DNA of 64,000 nt from Megalobrama amblycephala (Eukaryota > Chordata > Actinopteri > Cypriniformes > Xenocyprididae), in NCBI RefSeq assembly GCF_018812025.1, contig NC_063052.1, forward strand, positions 21,096,914 through 21,160,913, written 5' to 3'. Below are positions 59,241 through 64,000 of the stretch, piece by piece. Position numbers and translations under genes: made by a program. Each line of letters starts with the position of its first letter. Within the stretch, counting starts at the first letter, position 1. Under the pieces are notes generated by a model. The model was not told where the DNA came from. It ran no database searches and worked only from the letters and a program-made list of their open reading frames with translations.

Positions 59241-59960
59241 GATGTGTCTTTATTTTGAGGTTGGAGATGAACAGAATCTGTAATACTTCAGTTCTCAAGG
59301 TGATAGAAAGTGTTTTTGGTTATTTACGCTATTAGTTTTGTGTTCTGTTCAGCATTGCAGGGGTTTTTTTTAATAGGGGGTCAAAAGTATCCCAAACTTA
59401 CTAAAGAGTTTTGAATGCATACCAAAGGTTTGATCAAAACTAAGATTGGATTTTGTGATCTAACCTGATTTCAGAATTTTTTTTTTTTTTTTTTTTTTTT
59501 TTTTCCTCCAACACATATTGAAGATTTGATCCAAGCTGAAATCTGATCAAATTACTTTTGAACAGTTGAACATGTCAGATTGGTATATGGAAACTGCATC
59601 TGCAGTTATTGATATTTTACTCTCCAGTTGGAATAAGCATCTCATAATAGGCCACAGGATGTTGTGTTTAAAGGGCACATCAAAAAAAAGTTACATTTCA
59701 AGGTGTTTTTATTAATGCTGGAATGCTTGTCTTTGGGCTATGGAGATGATTGTAAGACTTCTGCTTGCCATGGCTTCATTTCTTTGATCCAAAATACAGA
59801 AAAGGTAATATTGGGAAATATTTATTTATATATTATATATTGATGTTTATCTGCTTTTTCCCAAAGGTAATATTGGGAAATATTTATATTTATAATTAAA
59901 AAAAAATATATATATATATATAAATGAATACATTTTAAAATGCAATTTATTTGTGTTTCC
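59241..59960. other. Intergenic sequence downstream of rpl15
   Basis: A T run lies at about 59478-59505. A direct repeat of AAGGTAATATTGGGAAATA occurs at about 59803 and 59866. No gene seen. Confidence 0.5.
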
Positions 59961-59961
59961 T

Positions 59962-60250
59962 TCAGAAATCATTCTAATATGCAGATTTGCATAAAATCTG
60001 TTAAAAATGGATGTGTACACTTTTTTTCAGGATTATTTGATGAATAGAAAGTTCAAAGAACAGCATTTATCTGAAATGGAAAGCTTTTGTAACGTCACTA
60101 CCATTCAAAAGTTTGGGGTCAGTTTTTTTATTTTTTATTTTTTTTTATTTTTTTTTTAAATAAAGTAAATTAATACTTTTATTCAGCAAGGATGCATTAA
60201 ATTGATCAAAAGTGACAGCATAGACATTTATAAAGTTGTAAAAGCTTTAT
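59962..60250. mobile_element. Partial copy of the 42078-43030 fold-back family
   Basis: It shares AAATCATTCTAATATGC, CAGGATTATTTGATGAATAGA and the TTCAAAAGTTTGGGGTCAG motif. The ends are incomplete. Confidence 0.65.
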
Positions 60251-61985
60251 ATCAAAATTAATATGAAAATATGTGCAGGTACATCCACACCATACATGAA
60301 CAAAAAACAAAACAGCATCAGTTTATGTAGAATGTGTAAACTTAACTAGTGAGTATGATCTATTTTGAGTATATAATTTGGCATTTTTTAAAACATAAAA
60401 TTAGTTTTAATTTATTAATTCATCTAACATAAAAATATACACTGCCCACATATTAACTATTTACCATAAACAAGAATACTCTCTTCTTCAAATGAACTTG
60501 TGGTGTGTTGGTTATAAGGACAGTCTCCTGAGGCCAATTGTGTTATTTTCTTCCAGACTGGAGCACTGTATCACAAAACTAAACTGTGAATACAATTTAG
60601 ATTTTTATTACTGAACTACAACTATCAAAATGTCATGTACATTGATCCCATAGGTCCCATATTTTAGTATTTAGTAATTTATAGTATTTATAAATCCAAG
60701 TCACACTTAAAGACTTAAAGTCAAATTTACAGTCTCCCCCTCTGTATTAGAAACACCCTCACAGCAATGTTAACTTTAACACAGGTGTGCTAGCAGAGTA
60801 ACTATGAACATGTTCCACTAACCTTTGACACGTATCATTACTTTTTATCTTCATTTGCAGCACTAATTGTATTCTATTTTATTTTTTATTTTATTTTCTA
60901 TTTTATCATTTTAAACTTAATGTAAAATGTTTTGGACGAAAAATGTGCTTGTGCTATCTTTCTTTAAAATGCTTATAATGTTTTTCAGCAACATCTAGAG
61001 ATTTTTGGTGTGGCTCAAGTGTTTTAGAACCATTGTTCTTCTGTCATAGTATCCTATAGCTATTCAATAAACCTTTGCAAGGACAGGTGCCATATTGAAT
61101 TTCATGTGGATGAAAACGAGACTCAGTCTTTACAATGGCACACACTGTATAAAGGTCCTAGATGACATCTTTCAAAATTGTTTTATTGAATTTTTGTCCC
61201 CTGAAAGTTTTTTGGAAACAGCAAACAGTCAGTATGTTGTTAAACAACAGTACAATCCATTGAACACTGTATTTCTATCTCCCTCACAGCCTTGTTTTTA
61301 TTCCTGTCAGTTTAAAATGGTGCTACCCTGACTATGTCTATATGTGAATGCAATTGTGTTAAACCCAACACTAAAAGATTATCACATGAAGGGTATTTTC
61401 TGATTCAGGAACAGCCTGCAAGTCTTTTAAAATGCTTCCTCGTGGCATCTCTAGGCTTTGAATAAAATTTTTGTGTAAACATATTTAGCTGGAGGTCATA
61501 ATCTGACCCCTAACCTTTGTAGCCAGAGCTTAAAACGGAATGGAAAAGTTTAGTGTTTGGTATGAGAACCATTTCGCATGCTCATCAGTTTCTTAAAGGT
61601 TTCTAGAGCCTGTTGTGTCTTTGGGCCATAAAGTGACTACTGAATTAGCTATAGACAGAAATGTAATAATAATAAATATCCTTTTTTTAAATTTAGGCTC
61701 ATATTTTTTATAACAGTTTCAAAGTTTACTGACTGTCTTTCGTTTTTTTTTGTTTTCTTTTTTTTTATGATTAGATGAAGCTTATAGTGACGTAGTATTT
61801 CAGAAATTTATGTCCAGTCTTACAGTTCAGACATCAAATTATTCAGTAAGAAGGCAAGTATCAAAACATTTAAACAAAATAATTTGCTGTGCATTATTAT
61901 TATTTTGCATTTATGTCCAGTCTCTTAGTCAGGTAGTCAAGTAGCTATAATGTTGATTATTTGATCATAAAGTGAAAACTTGTCG
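60251..61985. other. Intergenic sequence
   Basis: AT-rich. No gene, RNA or element termini recognised; the open frame at 61095-61331 has no known domain. Confidence 0.5.
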
Positions 61986-61991
61986 AAAGTC

Positions 61992-62120
61992 CAGTGCTGG
62001 GTAGTAACTGATTGCATGTAATCTGCATTACATAATCAGAATGAATAATTGTAATTAGATTATATTACATTTTAAAATACTCGTAATCATATTACTTAAA
62101 AAAAAAAAAAAAAAAAACCT
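61992..62120. mobile_element. hAT-type MITE fragment
   Basis: CAGTGCTGGGTAGTAACTGATT followed by ATCTGCATTACATAATCAG resembles the left end of the element at 62460 and runs into a poly(A) tract at 62098-62117. No right end. Confidence 0.5.
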
Positions 62121-62451
62121 ACTGCTTATATACATTCAGAAGGTCTTCCAGGATTGTGGAATTGCACACACAGACCAGCCGATAGTCATGTGACTATCAC
62201 TGAAAACTGAGACCCACACAGCATTTCATCAATGAATGTAAAGAAATCATTTCACTTTTAAGAAGTGTTTTCTCAACATTGCAACATTTCATATCAGCTC
62301 CTGGTATGCAGTATCATAATCAGCTTCTGACTAACACATTAATTATTATTTGAATTATCAGTGAGTCATTTAACAATGTATTACTGTCTTTTGGAAGGCT
62401 TTTGCTTTTCAAAAACATTAAAATGTACACATTCACGTCATTTCAAATTTA

Positions 62452-63275
62452 CATGCAATCAGTGTTGGGGGTAACACATCACAAGTAACGTGAGTTACAT
62501 AATCAGATTACTTTTTCAAGTAACTAGTAAAGTAACACATTACTTTTTCAATTTACAACAAAATATCTTAGTTACTTTTTCAAATAAGTAAGGCATTACT
62601 TTTACACATTTATTGACTGCCAGCTCTCCTGTTGCCATGTTAAGAGAAACAAAGTACAGAGGCGTTGTGTGCGCTGTCCTAGACGAAACGCCCGTTAGCG
62701 TTTACACTTTTCGTTTTAAAACGTATAACTTATGCTACGATTACGCCTGTTCGTTACACTACTCCGGCGTTTTCGCCCCTTGAAAACTGAGACTTTTAAA
62801 AATTCTGCAGAGCCCGTTTTAGTTTGAAAATGCTGGGGTTGTGTTTCAGTGTAAATAGACCAAAACTGAGGCTTTTGAAAACGATGGCATGGCTGCCCAC
62901 ATTTGCTCTGCGTATCCTTGACAACCGTTTAAACAGTAAAATGGAGACTGAACTGCCATTTTTAATGGCTTTGTTGTCATTTTTTAGCAGCCATTATGCA
63001 GTTAAAATCTGCATTTTTTAATACAACAGCTACCTACATGCAAGAAACAACTGTTTACACTTGTGCGCGCATACCCAGTGTGCATGAACGGTCAAACGGT
63101 CGGAGATTGTTTCTAAAACGCTGTGGAAATGCCAGTGTAGAAGAGGATCGGCATTTTAAAATGAAAATGACTAGTGTAAAGGGGCGTAAATGTGAACAGG
63201 CATTTACTCATCTCATTTGCACGAAAATATTCTGTATTACTTTTAAAAGTAACTTTCCCCAACACTGCATGCAAT
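62452..63275. mobile_element. hAT element with perfect 8-bp duplication CATGCAAT
   Basis: CATGCAAT (62452-62459 and 63268-63275) flanks CAGTGTTGGGG at the left and CCCCAACACTG at the right (62460-63267, 808 bp). The 8-bp duplication and CAG...CTG ends are hAT traits. The interior (about 62660-63200) carries AAACG-rich sequence with GTTTACAC motifs that may be a further nested MITE. No transposase. Confidence 0.85.
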
Positions 63276-63355
63276 GCAGGAATTCCCCAACTTTTTTGTC
63301 AGCTGAACCTCTTTGACCTAATATATTTACTTGAAGGACCTCCTGAGATTGTCAG

Positions 63356-63747
63356 TTAAAGGTCCTCTAAGCGATGTAACACGTTTTTTAGGCCAAAACA
63401 TTTTTTGTCACATACAGCAAACATCTCCTCACTATCCGCTAGCTGTCCGCTAGCTGCATGTCCCCTGAACACACTGTAAAAAAACGCGGTCTCTGTAGTC
63501 GCCACAAGCTCCAAAAACGGCAACAAAAACAAACTGGTGCAGCCTGGACCACGAAACATAATAAACATGCTCCAGCCAATAACCGACAAGAATGATTTTA
63601 AATGCGCGTTCATGACTGTTTCAGGAAGCAGGGATGGGAGGAGAGGAGGAGGAGGAGGAAAGGTCTAGCTAGCCTCTGTTTTGTTTGACAACACTTCGAA
63701 CGTCAACAGGAAGTTACTCCGCTCAGGATCGCTTAGAGAACCTTTAA
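63356..63747. mobile_element. TTAA-flanked MITE, AGGTCCTCTAAGCGAT ends
   Basis: TTAA (63356-63359 and 63744-63747) flanks AGGTCCTCTAAGCGAT and its near-inverse ATCGCTTAGAGAACCT, 384 bp. Ends of the form AGGT plus a TTAA target link it to the 48205-50015 element (Kolobok-like). A GGAGGA purine tract lies at about 63635-63660. Confidence 0.85.
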
Positions 63748-64000
63748 TAAGTTAGGCCAATAATAAAATTAAGTCAGTAATAATAATACAACTCATGGTC
63801 CTCTGATGTTGGTTAATGGTCACATGACATTCAGATAAACAAATAAAATGTTTACCACATCAAACATTTATAGGATTTTTAAACAAACAAGCAACTTTTA
63901 TGATTTATTTTAACACAAAATCTATTGCTCCATCAATGTTCAATAAAAACATAATTTTTCTGCAATCATACACTATGGGAGTAGTGAAAAGCTCATTTTT
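63748..64000. other. Window end, unassigned AT-rich sequence
   Basis: Nothing recognised. Confidence 0.5.

Overview
The window is a vertebrate nuclear chromosome segment, almost certainly from a cyprinid-type ray-finned fish. The protein-coding exons are close to human UBE2E1, NKIRAS1 and RPL15. Roughly half of the rest is DNA-transposon and MITE sequence of kinds common in carp and zebrafish relatives: Harbinger, hAT, TTAA-target elements, Tc1/mariner and a 5'-truncated L1. Long (CA)n, (AT)n and poly(A/T) runs are frequent. Every identification rests on reading the sequence; no database search was run.

Three complete coding sequences were assembled exon by exon and all keep frame. (1) ube2e1, + strand, 23282-43387, 5 coding exons, 195 aa, a class III ubiquitin-conjugating enzyme with catalytic Cys133. 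(2) nkiras1, - strand, 50546-45834, 3 coding exons, 192 aa, kappaB-Ras; its second coding intron is best read as a GC-AG intron. (3) rpl15, + strand, 55052-59183, 4 exons with 3 coding exons, 204 aa, ribosomal protein eL15, starting from a TOP-type non-coding exon near 54140. nkiras1 and rpl15 are head-to-head and share about 0.3-0.4 kb of promoter DNA. The order ube2e1 - nkiras1 - rpl15 matches human 3p24, so this is a conserved synteny block. The genes are not an operon: they act separately in ubiquitin transfer, NF-kappaB restraint and the 60S ribosomal subunit.

The most unexpected genic feature is an extra copy of the last two ube2e coding exons (10203-10350 and 15525-15622), 8-13 kb upstream of the first coding exon of ube2e1 and in the same orientation. 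No exons 1-3 partner is visible in the window. Exon 4 and about 200 bp of the following intron are nearly identical to the downstream gene, while exon 5 and its flanks have diverged. This fits the 3' end of a neighbouring paralogue (ube2e2-like) touched by gene conversion, or a decaying partial tandem duplication.

Layout: 1-10 kb is a dense nest of transposons, with a Harbinger MITE inserted in inverted orientation into its own sibling to give a 270-bp-arm palindrome, and an L1 inside a further insertion. 10-16 kb holds the partial ube2e copy. 15.7-19.5 kb holds two more elements. 22.4-43.4 kb is ube2e1 with repeat-filled introns. 45.8-50.6 kb is the nkiras1 coding region with a piggyBac-like element nested in another TTAA element. 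50.9-53.4 kb is a fold-back stack in the nkiras1 5' intron. 53.7-59.2 kb is the bidirectional promoter and rpl15. 59.3-64 kb is intergenic with hAT and TTAA elements.
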